Shown here one piece after another: positions 1 through 6,125 of a stretch of 10,649 nt of DNA. How positions within the stretch are numbered: the first letter of the stretch is position 1; each line of letters begins with the position of its first letter. The stretch lies in the NCBI GenBank assembly GCA_005885325.1, contig VAYX01000109.1, positions 1-10,649 of the forward strand. The letters run 5' to 3'. The position numbers and the translations under genes were made by a program. The notes below the pieces were generated by a model, which saw nothing but the letters and a program-made list of their open reading frames with translations, was not told where the DNA came from and did not search any database. Source of the stretch: Actinomycetota bacterium (GTDB lineage Bacteria > Actinomycetota > UBA4738 > HRBIN12).

Positions 1-2
1 TC

Positions 3-647
3 TCCGTCATCCTGCTGTCGGTACTCGTCGGGTACCTGGTTGGAGGACGGCTACGGGGCTTCGAAAGGCTACACCTGCGGTATTGGTGGCTGGCCCCCAT
101 CGGGCTGGGATTGCAGGCGCTCCCGCTCCCCGACGCCCGCCACGGCACGGACTTCCTGGTGAGGATGGCAGTCCTGGGGGCCTCCTACGCGCTCCTGCTG
201 CTCTTCGCATTCGTCAACATCCGAATCACCGGGATGCCCCTGCTCTTGGTGGGGCTCACCCTGAACACTGCCGTGGTCATCGCCAACGGGGGGATGCCGG
301 TGAGCCGCCACGCACTCGTGGCGTCTGGACAGGGCGAGGTGCTGAGGCTCCTCACCGCGGACGAAGGGGCCAAGCACCACCTCATGACGTCCGCGGATCG
401 CCTGACGCCGCTGGCCGACGTGATCCCCATCCCACAGCCGGTCGGGCAGGTGGCGAGCGTCGGCGACGTGTTCGTTTACGCCGGGGTGGCCTGGCTCATC
501 GTGGCCGTGATGCGAGGGCGGACTGGGGAGCAAGCTCCCCCCGAGGAGGGACGACGGTACCGGGGGAGGCATCGGCCCGGCTCGGCGGCGTCTCCTGGGC
601 CGGCGCCGCCTCCTGCTGCGGCCACGACGTTGGGAACGTCACCGTGA
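3..647 (+). CDS. DUF5317 family membrane protein, 5' end missing
   Basis: The reading frame is already open at the left edge, so the start codon and probably a few N-terminal residues lie outside the window; 214 residues are visible. The visible part is strongly hydrophobic, with about four or five membrane segments. It carries the features I associate with DUF5317, a family of integral membrane proteins of unknown function: a GG-R-L-R turn after the first helix, a Y-W-W segment, a conserved N-G-G-M-P-V-S loop (near residues 97-103), and a late P-I-P-Q-P...S-V-G-D motif before the last helix. The recognisable domain ends near base 518. The last 42 or so residues are Pro/Ala/Gly/Arg-rich and probably disordered, and they overlap the 3' end of the convergent kinase gene. 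Function is unknown. The family call is from motif memory, not a search. Confidence 0.8.
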   Translation, partial: SVILLSVLVGYLVGGRLRGFERLHLRYWWLAPIGLGLQALPLPDARHGTDFLVRMAVLGASYALLLLFAFVNIRITGMPLLLVGLTLNTAVVIANGGMPVSRHALVASGQGEVLRLLTADEGAKHHLMTSADRLTPLADVIPIPQPVGQVASVGDVFVYAGVAWLIVAVMRGRTGEQAPPEEGRRYRGRHRPGSAASPGPAPPPAAATTLGTSP

Positions 648-1998
648 TCGTGGTCCCCGCTCCGGCCGCCGTTTGCATGTCGAAGGTGCCGCCGCCGACG
701 GTGGCCCGCTCGCGCATCATGGTCAGGCCGTAGTGCCCTTCGGGGCCCGGTGCCTCGGCGTCGAACCCGGCCCCGTCGTCCTTCAGCACGAGCTCGACGT
801 TGTCCCCGAGATCGTGGACATGCTTGAGGGCATTCATCACGCCTTCCCGAGCGATGTGGTACACGAGGAGCGCGATGGGGGCCGGGAGGGCCACCTCTGA
901 GATGTCCGTGTGGAACCGCACCTCCGAGCCACGACCAACCTCCGAGATGAAGCCGTGGAGCGCCTCCTCGAGGCCGGCGCGCCCGAGGGGAGATCGGTGC
1001 AGGTCGCGGATCAGCGCCCGGATGCGGTCGGAAGTCTTCCCCTTCGTATCCTTGATCTCCTCGAGGGTCTTCTCCGCGTCTGGAAGCTTGCCGGCCGCGA
1101 GATGCCGCTTCGCGATATCCACTTGGAGCGAGAGCTTGAACAGGAGCTGAGCCAGGTCGTCGTGGAGGTACGCCGCGATCTGGGCCCGCTCGTCTTGACG
1201 CTCCTCTGCCATCCTGGTCGAAAGGGCTCGAAGGACATGCTCCCGATCTTGGAGTTCCTTGTGGGCTTCCTCCAGGGCCTTGCTCCGGAAGAACATCTGC
1301 CGGGCCAACAGCAACGGCGCCACGTATCCGGGGACGACCCAGAACTGCACATCCTGATCCTGAAAGAGCTTCGCGACAATCAACCCGAAGACGGCCAGAC
1401 CGAGGTAGCTAATCAAGAATTCCCTTCCAGCCCCAACCCGCATCTGTCGGAACACAGTCGTTGGCGACATCCTGTAATGGATGCTCGCCGCGAGCGCGAC
1501 AAGACTCCAATTGACGATGTAGTCCACCATCGCCGCCAACATCGCGGCTATCACCAGCAGCAATGTTCGCGAATGGTCGATTGATCCAAACCCATGGAAC
1601 ACCGCACTTGCAGCAAGCACTGACAATGCGACTTGGCACCGGTTGAAGAGTGCTCGGAGAGGGCCGACCTCGCCCTTGAATTCCCGGGGATCCGACGCCG
1701 CCAAAAGGGCGACTATGCCTCCCGCCGCGGGCACATAGATGAAACCAACTGCCATGAGTAGTGGAAACCCCAAGCTGATGTGTGTTCCTCGCCACATGGG
1801 GACAGGGAGGAGCTCAACCAATCCGATGATGGCAACCCAAAATGCCAGCTGAACAATCTCCTTGGCGGAAAGGTCGCCGGCCTCCCTCGCCAGCAGGAGA
1901 ACCAACCCCACGAGAGTGGGCACGACCACTCCCACCTCAAAAGTCATGAGGCCGACCCGAGCCCGCCTACCGGGCGCTTTCTCACGCGAGCTAGACGT
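496..1998 (-). CDS. HK1: NarL/LiaS-type membrane sensor histidine kinase (HisKA_3), probable ACG start
   Basis: A sensor kinase of 500 residues if translation starts at the ACG at 1998. Residues about 18-237 form a multi-pass membrane domain (roughly seven or eight helices) with LLPVPxW near 63-69 and ALFNRxQ near 116-122. A short coiled-coil linker follows, then a HisKA_3 dimerisation domain with the phospho-acceptor in ERAQIAAYLHDDLAQ (H279). The ATPase domain has an N-box centred on N389 (REGVMNALKH), a G1 box DDGAGFD (from D407) and a G2 box GHYGLTMM. It should autophosphorylate and pass phosphate to a LuxR-type regulator, but none is adjacent. Start choice: an AGGAGG sits 6 bases before the in-frame ACG. 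The alternatives are TTG 2097, GTG 2022 and ATG 1947, none with a comparable ribosome site. Paralogue of HK2. The last 43 or so residues are a Pro/Ala-rich tail antisense to the DUF5317 gene and absent from HK2. Confidence 0.88.
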   Translation of the reverse strand, partial: TSSSREKAPGRRARVGLMTFEVGVVVPTLVGLVLLLAREAGDLSAKEIVQLAFWVAIIGLVELLPVPMWRGTHISLGFPLLMAVGFIYVPAAGGIVALLAASDPREFKGEVGPLRALFNRCQVALSVLAASAVFHGFGSIDHSRTLLLVIAAMLAAMVDYIVNWSLVALAASIHYRMSPTTVFRQMRVGAGREFLISYLGLAVFGLIVAKLFQDQDVQFWVVPGYVAPLLLARQMFFRSKALEEAHKELQDREHVLRALSTRMAEERQDERAQIAAYLHDDLAQLLFKLSLQVDIAKRHLAAGKLPDAEKTLEEIKDTKGKTSDRIRALIRDLHRSPLGRAGLEEALHGFISEVGRGSEVRFHTDISEVALPAPIALLVYHIAREGVMNALKHVHDLGDNVELVLKDDGAGFDAEAPGPEGHYGLTMMRERATVGGGTFDMQTAAGAGTTITVTFPTSWPQQEAAPAQETPPSRADASPGTVVPPRGELAPQSALASRPR

Positions 1999-2004
1999 GG
2001 CGTA

Positions 2005-2010
2005 CCTCCT
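2005..2010 (-). promoter_or_regulatory. Shine-Dalgarno AGGAGG that points to an ACG start for HK1
   Basis: On the minus strand a full AGGAGG is followed by six bases (TACGCC) and then ACG at 1998-1996, in frame with the kinase. Spacing is ideal for ribosome binding. No ATG, GTG or TTG lies at a workable distance; the next in-frame ATG is at 1947, 51 bases later. The inference is that ACG is the initiator, or that the true base is T (ATG) in a corrected sequence. Confidence 0.5.
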
Positions 2011-2148
2011 GGTGACCCGCACGAATGCGACGCCAATGATGAAGCTCCAGCAGTGTGATTGGAACCACCCGCAACGGCCAGCGAAGCTACGGTTCAACCC
2101 CTACAGCGAATGGTGTAGGCAGAACAGGTGGCTTGTGGGCCGTTCGGG

Positions 2149-2166
2149 GGTCACCCGATAGTGACC
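2149..2166. promoter_or_regulatory. GGTCAC-6-GTGACC inverted repeat, possible operator
   Basis: A perfect 6-base inverted repeat with a 6-base spacer (CCGATA) lies between the divergently read HK1 and the small rightward ORF. The shape and position fit a binding site for a dimeric regulator, for example a LuxR-type protein. A repeat this short can occur by chance, and no second copy was seen in the window. Confidence 0.25.
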
Positions 2167-2268
2167 TCGATATCCCCCAAGCGGGGCCGTCCACGTGGTA
2201 GAAGGGGGAGGCCATCCGCTAGGGGGTGGGAAGTTTTTTCCCTGTTGGGGCGAGGGAGGGAGGTGGCC

Positions 2269-2352
2269 ATGAAGCTCGTGAGGCGGCTCGCAATCGCTGC
2301 TGGTTCGCTCCTCGCGCTGGTGTTGGCCGGTGGCGCGCACGCGAGGTTCTAG
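2269..2352 (+). CDS. 27-residue signal-peptide-like small ORF
   Basis: The ORF starts at ATG 2269 after a very strong purine-rich ribosome site (AGGGAGGGAGG, 2253-2263, five bases before the start). It encodes 27 residues: a basic start (MKLVRR), a hydrophobic core of about 15 residues, and an A-G-G-A-H-A|R-F end that looks like a signal-peptidase site with only two residues beyond it. It lies between two paralogous sensor kinases on the opposite strand, and a strong hairpin follows its stop codon. It could be a membrane microprotein, a secreted dipeptide or leader product, or the remnant of a longer secreted protein gene. The family is not recognised. Confidence that it is translated rests on the ribosome site and the signal-peptide shape; the ORF is short enough to be chance. 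Confidence 0.4.
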   Translation: MKLVRRLAIAAGSLLALVLAGGAHARF

Positions 2353-2373
2353 GCCCAAAAAGGCTGCAAGCTT

Positions 2374-2406
2374 CAGCTAGACCCCGAGGATCTCGGGGTC
2401 TAGCTG
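2374..2406. terminator. 15-bp perfect hairpin between convergent small ORF and HK2
   Basis: Bases 2374-2388 (CAGCTAGACCCCGAG) pair perfectly with 2392-2406 across a 3-base loop. The hairpin lies between the rightward small ORF (stop 2350-2352) and the leftward HK2, and the HK2 stop codon (2402-2400) is inside one arm. Leftward transcripts then meet a small GCTG...CAGC stem and a T5 run (complement of 2357-2361) about 12 bases later. Rightward transcripts meet no clear T-run. It is probably a terminator mainly for HK2, possibly acting on both strands. Confidence 0.6.
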
Positions 2407-3845
2407 CTGTCTGAGGAGGTTTCTGCCGGGAGTCGCGCCACAATTGTTGTGCCTTGTCCGACTCTTGATTCGACGTGCAGAACCCCACCAGCGAGTTCTA
2501 CGCGTTCCTTCATCAGCAACAGACCAAAATGCTTCTCGGCATCGACAGAGATGGGATCGAACCCTCTTCCGTTGTCCTGGACAATCAGACGCATGTCCGG
2601 GCCCTCTCTTTCTAGCGAGACTCGGATGAAGCTGGCGTCGGCGTGCCTGACTGCATTCCTCAGTGCCTCCCGCGCGATCTGGTACGCGAGAAGTTGGACC
2701 ACGGGTGATCCCCCGACATCTTTTGCTTCCAACTGAATCCGGCCGCGAGAGGCTGACTCGACATCACGTATCAAGAGACGCAGTGTTCCAACAAGGCCGT
2801 CAGGGCCAAGCCCCGAGTGCCGCAATTCGCGAATAAGCCCTTGGGTCGCTTCGCTGGCTTGTTCGGTCGCACCCAGGAGCTCTGGCAGATCATCCTCCAA
2901 GTTTAGGAGCCGACCCGTAGCCAAGTCCTGCCTCAGGACCTGGCCCATCAGATGGACCTTGTAGAGAGGGGGTAGCAATTCGTCGTGAAGTCCAGCGGCG
3001 ACTGCAAGCCTCTCTTCACGCCGCTCATCGACCATCTTTTCGGACACCGTGAGTAGCGCTCGACTCTTCTCAAAGATTGCCTCACGCATGTCTAGTAGAC
3101 GAGCGTTTTCAACGAAGACCTGCCGAGCCAAAAGCACCGGAATCATGAACGCAAACAGAGCCCAATTTCCTGCTACTCGGTAGACGACTGCGAGAAGAAC
3201 CGCAGCGAGCCCGAAGCATACGTAGGACAACAAGAAGGGGATAGGCTGTCCACCAAGAAGGCCGATAACCTCCTCGCTCAATGGCGCTGCCATTGCTACT
3301 TGCCGAGCGAAGAGGACGAGCGAGGCGTTGACAAGAATGTCCACCGAAAGCACCAACATGGCCAAAATAAGTACTCGAGGCCAGGCGTTTAGGTCTCCGC
3401 CCAATGCGTGGAATATCCATGATCCAGTGACTACGCTGATAGCAATCTGACTGCGATTGAAAAGAGCGTGCCCGATACCAATCTGTCTTCGGGCCTCTCG
3501 GAGGTCAGTTGATCCAACCAAAGCAAGCACTCCAACGGTGGCTGGCTGAAACAGCATGGCGGCTGCGAGCAGAATTGGAAGCGATGGAGCGATTGTCACT
3601 CCACCCCAAATGGGGACGGGAAGAAGATCCGAAATCACAATGAGCGGCAACCAGCCGGCAACGGTCCAAAACTCAGATCGTGGCGAGTTCAGAGACGTGA
3701 TTACCAGAGGCACGAGAAAGCCAATCGATATCACTGAGAACCCCCACTCGAGGAGCCGGAGTCGGAGCGGCTCGGGGTTTGGCCAGGCGTGGGGTCGGGA
3801 TGGATGACGACCGATGGCGGCGGCACCTGCGGTAGCTGCGGACAC
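2400..3845 (-). CDS. HK2: NarL/LiaS-type membrane sensor histidine kinase (HisKA_3), paralogue of HK1
   Basis: A 481-residue sensor kinase from GTG 3845. After about 30 cytoplasmic residues, roughly seven or eight membrane helices fill residues about 33-242, with LLPVPIW near 74-80 and ALFNRSQ near 127-133. The HisKA_3 dimerisation domain contains ERLAVAAGLHDEL with phospho-acceptor H287. The ATPase domain shows an N-box around N397 (REALRNAVRH), a G1 box DNGRGFD (from D424) and a G2 box KHFGLLLM. A hand, gap-free comparison with HK1 over 76 residues from LLPVP onward gives about 33 identities, so the sensor domain is shared as well as the kinase core. The start is set by GGGAGGGGGG four bases before GTG; a TTG seven codons upstream lacks one. 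It is divergent from the response regulator gene, whose OmpR type does not match a HisKA_3 kinase. Base composition looks lower in G+C than its neighbours. The ligand is unknown. Confidence 0.92.
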   Translation of the reverse strand: MSAATAGAAAIGRHPSRPHAWPNPEPLRLRLLEWGFSVISIGFLVPLVITSLNSPRSEFWTVAGWLPLIVISDLLPVPIWGGVTIAPSLPILLAAAMLFQPATVGVLALVGSTDLREARRQIGIGHALFNRSQIAISVVTGSWIFHALGGDLNAWPRVLILAMLVLSVDILVNASLVLFARQVAMAAPLSEEVIGLLGGQPIPFLLSYVCFGLAAVLLAVVYRVAGNWALFAFMIPVLLARQVFVENARLLDMREAIFEKSRALLTVSEKMVDERREERLAVAAGLHDELLPPLYKVHLMGQVLRQDLATGRLLNLEDDLPELLGATEQASEATQGLIRELRHSGLGPDGLVGTLRLLIRDVESASRGRIQLEAKDVGGSPVVQLLAYQIAREALRNAVRHADASFIRVSLEREGPDMRLIVQDNGRGFDPISVDAEKHFGLLLMKERVELAGGVLHVESRVGQGTTIVARLPAETSSDSS

Positions 3846-3873
3846 GGGACCCCCCTCCCGGGTCAATTGCCGA

Positions 3874-3904
3874 AGTCTAGAGACCAGGGCGGGTACCAGG
3901 TCAA
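3874..3904 (-). promoter_or_regulatory. Candidate promoter for HK2
   Basis: Read on the minus strand, TTGACC (complement of 3899-3904) is followed 19 bases later by TAGACT (complement of 3874-3879); an overlapping TCTAGA gives 17-base spacing. A start near 3867 would leave a short leader containing the strong HK2 ribosome site. This is a pattern match only. Confidence 0.4.
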
Positions 3905-3975
3905 GAACGACATTTCCAGACGGGCAAAGCTGAGTACGTAGCCGCGGGAACCCCGAAATGGCTCCTGCCCAGCGG

Positions 3976-3981
3976 TACCAT
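3976..3981 (+). promoter_or_regulatory. -10 box TACCAT for a leaderless response-regulator transcript
   Basis: TACCAT fits the actinobacterial -10 form TANNNT and ends 7 bases before the GTG start at 3989. There is no purine-rich ribosome site in that gap. Transcription would begin at or next to the start codon, giving a leaderless mRNA. No clear -35 box is visible. The two CTTAACC-type repeats found downstream are not present here, so autoregulation through them is not evident. Confidence 0.45.
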
Positions 3982-3988
3982 CACGCTC

Positions 3989-4702
3989 GTGAAGCCTCGC
4001 ATCCTGGTCGTGGAGGACGAGCAGGCCATCGCTGAACCCCTGGCCGAGAGCCTCGAACGCGAGGGGTTCGCCCCAGAGGTCGCGTCGACGCTGGCGGTCG
4101 CGCGCGAAGCGTGCGCCCGGCAGCTCCCGGACCTCATCCTCCTCGACGTGATGTTGCCCGATGGCGACGGGCGGGACTTGGCGCGCGACATCCGCAAGCA
4201 GTCGGGCGTGCCCATCATCATGCTCACCGCTCGAGGCGAGGAGATCGACCGAGTACTCGGGCTCGAGCTCGGGGCCGACGATTACGTCGTCAAACCCTTC
4301 TCCGTCCGTGAGCTCACGGCGCGGATCCGAGCCATCATGCGGAGGGGCAAGCCACCGGAGCGGCGCGTCGCCATCGAGGTGGGAGCGATCCGCCTGGATC
4401 CGGCCTCCCGCTCCGTGACCAAGGAGGGCCAGGCCGTCGACATGGCGGCCCGTGAGTTCGACCTCCTTCACCTTCTCATGGCCAATGCGGGCGAGGTCAT
4501 CCGACGGGAGCAGATCATGGACGAGGTCTGGGATCCGCACTGGTTCGGGCCGACCAAGACCCTCGACGTCCACATCTCGTGGCTTCGCAAGAAGCTCGAG
4601 GACGACCCGGCCCGACCTCGGTACATCACCACCGTTCGGGGCGTGGGGTTCCGCTTCGCCTCGACCGGGGACATGTCGAGCGAGGACACGAGCACGGGAT
4701 AG
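3989..4702 (+). CDS. OmpR/PhoB-family response regulator
   Basis: A 237-residue two-domain response regulator. The receiver domain (residues 4-118) has the acidic pair at E9-D10, phospho-acceptor D53 in LILLDVMLPDGDG, T80 in IIMLTARG and K102 in the YVVKPF switch region. The winged-helix DNA-binding domain (about 127-226) has the family's REFDLLHLL segment, a recognition helix in TKTLDVHISWLRKKLE, and the terminal YITTVRGVGFRF strand. It should be phosphorylated by HK3, encoded immediately downstream, and bind 11-base direct repeats as a tandem dimer. Such repeats stand before both acidic-protein genes further on. GTG 3989 is the natural start (MKPRILVVEDE) and appears leaderless. General resemblance is to MprA, CseB and PrrA-like actinobacterial regulators; I do not assign an exact orthologue. 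Confidence 0.95.
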   Translation: MKPRILVVEDEQAIAEPLAESLEREGFAPEVASTLAVAREACARQLPDLILLDVMLPDGDGRDLARDIRKQSGVPIIMLTARGEEIDRVLGLELGADDYVVKPFSVRELTARIRAIMRRGKPPERRVAIEVGAIRLDPASRSVTKEGQAVDMAAREFDLLHLLMANAGEVIRREQIMDEVWDPHWFGPTKTLDVHISWLRKKLEDDPARPRYITTVRGVGFRFASTGDMSSEDTSTG

Positions 4703-4708
4703 GAGGGG
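4701..4708 (+). promoter_or_regulatory. Shine-Dalgarno AGGAGGGG that points to an ACG start for HK3
   Basis: The purine run overlaps the response-regulator stop codon (TAG 4700-4702) and ends two bases before an in-frame ACG (4711-4713). The codons after it read K-L-R-T-R-L-V-I, the usual beginning of this kinase type. No ATG, GTG or TTG exists in frame nearby: upstream the nearest is GTG 4579 inside the regulator gene, and the first downstream near-start is CTG inside the first helix. Confidence 0.6.
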
Positions 4709-4710
4709 CC

Positions 4711-6087
4711 ACGAAGCTCCGTACCCGCCTGGTCATCGCCTTCGCTTACGTCCTGGTCACCGTCATCGTCGCCCTCGAGGTTCCGCTGGCCATCAACCTG
4801 CAGCGCCGGGTGCAGTCGGAGGTGAAGTCGGGGGCCGAGTCTGACGCGCTGCTTGTCGCCGCGGGCATCGGCGGTGCGCGGATCGCCCACCCTTTGACCC
4901 TTCAGCGCTACGTCACCCGGCACTTCCCCGATCAGGAGAACGGACGAGTCATCGTGATCGACCCCGACGGGGTCTTGATCGCCGACTCGACGGGAAGCGA
5001 TCACCTCGGAGAGACGTACGCGACACCCGGCCGCCCTGAGCTGATGCGTGTGCTCCAGACGCCGGAGCCGACCTCCGAGATCCGGCATAGCGACACGCTC
5101 AGGCAGGACATCCTTGTCGCCGCCGCGCCCATCATCGAAGAGACGACGTTCTATGGGGCGGTTCGCGTCTCCGAGCTCATGGGGGAAGTCCAAGACCGGG
5201 TGCGCCGCGTGATCGCGGGGCTGGCCGTCATCGGCCTTGGCGCGCTGTTCGCAGGCCTCATCGTCGCCTTCGCCCTCGCCGGATCCTTCTCCCGGCCGCT
5301 CACGAACCTGGCCGCCGTAGCCAAGCGCCTCGGGGGCGGAGACCTCTCCGCGCGCGCGGAAACCGATCAGGGGGCGAGCGAGATCGTCCAGCTCGCTCGA
5401 TCCTTCGACGACATGGCCGACCGGCTGGAGGCGACCGTGAAGGCCCAGCGGGAGTTCGTGGCGAACGCCTCTCACCAGCTTCGGACCCCACTCACCGGGA
5501 TGAAGCTTCGCATCGAGGCGGCGATGGCCGGCGCGCCTTCGGAGGAGGTCCGGCGTCAGCTCGAAGCGGCCGACACGGAGGTCGACCGCCTCGCCGGGAT
5601 CGTCAACCGGCTGCTGGTGATGGCCCGGCGGATCGAGGAGGGCGGTCCCTCGGAGATCGACCTCGACGAGGCGGTCCATCGCGCTCTCGAGCGGTGGGGG
5701 GAACGCGCCTCACGCCAGGGCGCCACCCTAACGGCGAAGGGAGAGGGCGGCAGGGCCCTCGGAGAGCAGGCCGACCTGGACCAGATCCTGGACAACCTGA
5801 TCGACAACGCGGTGGCCTACGCGCCGGGCCCCGTGGTGATCGAGACCGGTCGAGCCGACGGCCGAGCCTTCCTCGCCGTCGTGGACGTCGGGCCCGGGAT
5901 CGCAGCGGACGAGCGACGCCGGGTCACCGATCGGTTCTTCCGAGGGAGGACGGCACCGAAGGGTGGGACCGGCCTCGGCCTGGCCATCGTTCGCGAGCTG
6001 GCGGAGAAGTGGGGCGGCACGGTCGCCGTGGAGACTGCCGACGGAGGCGGAACACGGATCGAGGTCCGTTTGAAGGCCGCGACTTAA
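4711..6087 (+). CDS. HK3: HisKA-type membrane sensor histidine kinase, probable ACG start
   Basis: Sensor partner of the response regulator, 458 residues if started at ACG 4711. Topology: first membrane helix at about 7-29, an extracytoplasmic sensor of about 130 residues (30-165) with a Cache/PDC-like V-I-D-P-D-G stretch, second helix at about 167-190, a HAMP domain (about 190-243), and a HisKA domain with the acceptor H255 in NASHQLRTPL. The HATPase domain has an N-box at N366 (DNLIDNAVAYAP), a G1 box DVGPGI (392-397) and a G2 box GGTGLGLAI. It autophosphorylates on H255 and should transfer to D53 of the regulator. The gene follows the regulator after eight bases, so the two are co-transcribed. 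A GTG start at 4579 would put about 44 residues of shadow sequence in front of the helix and is rejected. The HK3 stop codon lies inside the first CTTAACC box of the next promoter. Confidence 0.93.
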   Translation, partial: TKLRTRLVIAFAYVLVTVIVALEVPLAINLQRRVQSEVKSGAESDALLVAAGIGGARIAHPLTLQRYVTRHFPDQENGRVIVIDPDGVLIADSTGSDHLGETYATPGRPELMRVLQTPEPTSEIRHSDTLRQDILVAAAPIIEETTFYGAVRVSELMGEVQDRVRRVIAGLAVIGLGALFAGLIVAFALAGSFSRPLTNLAAVAKRLGGGDLSARAETDQGASEIVQLARSFDDMADRLEATVKAQREFVANASHQLRTPLTGMKLRIEAAMAGAPSEEVRRQLEAADTEVDRLAGIVNRLLVMARRIEEGGPSEIDLDEAVHRALERWGERASRQGATLTAKGEGGRALGEQADLDQILDNLIDNAVAYAPGPVVIETGRADGRAFLAVVDVGPGIAADERRRVTDRFFRGRTAPKGGTGLGLAIVRELAEKWGGTVAVETADGGGTRIEVRLKAAT

Positions 6088-6116
6088 CCTGTTCTTAGCG
6101 AATGCTTCACTAGGCT
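6083..6116 (+). promoter_or_regulatory. Candidate PhoB-type operator and promoter for the first acidic protein gene
   Basis: CTTAACC (6083-6089) and CTTAGCG (6094-6100) are direct repeats with an 11-base period. Exactly ten bases after the second lies TAGGCT (6111-6116), a TANNNT-type -10 box, and the ATG is at 6126. Placement of the repeats over the -35 position, ten bases from the -10, is the classical arrangement of PhoB-activated promoters. The first repeat overlaps the HK3 stop codon. The same geometry recurs at 6524-6568. Confidence 0.55.
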
Positions 6117-6125
6117 GGACGCACG

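Larger units (their letters stand above)
1999..2399. other. About 400-base intergenic region between the two paralogous kinases
   Basis: This stretch separates HK1 and HK2, both on the minus strand. It holds the HK1 ribosome site, a GGTCAC inverted repeat (2149-2166), the 27-codon rightward ORF (2269-2352) and most of a strong hairpin (2374-2406). I could not place a convincing promoter for HK1: TTG-rich and TA-rich segments are present, but none has good -35/-10 spacing. Apart from these elements I see no other gene. Confidence 0.6.

Noticed and set aside
2020..2097. TTG 2097 or GTG 2022 as the HK1 start
   Set aside because: They add residues of mixed, partly Cys/Trp-rich sequence with no counterpart in HK2 and no ribosome site, whereas AGGAGG stands six bases before ACG 1998. 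Not fully excluded.
2091..2099. GGTTCAACC palindrome upstream of HK1 as an operator related to the CTTAACC boxes
   Set aside because: It is a single short palindrome without the 11-base direct-repeat arrangement or a -10 box at ten bases.
4468..5679. Leftward 403-codon frame opposite the regulator and HK3
   Set aside because: Antisense shadow of two firmly identified genes; composition is typical of mirror frames and there is no ribosome site or domain.
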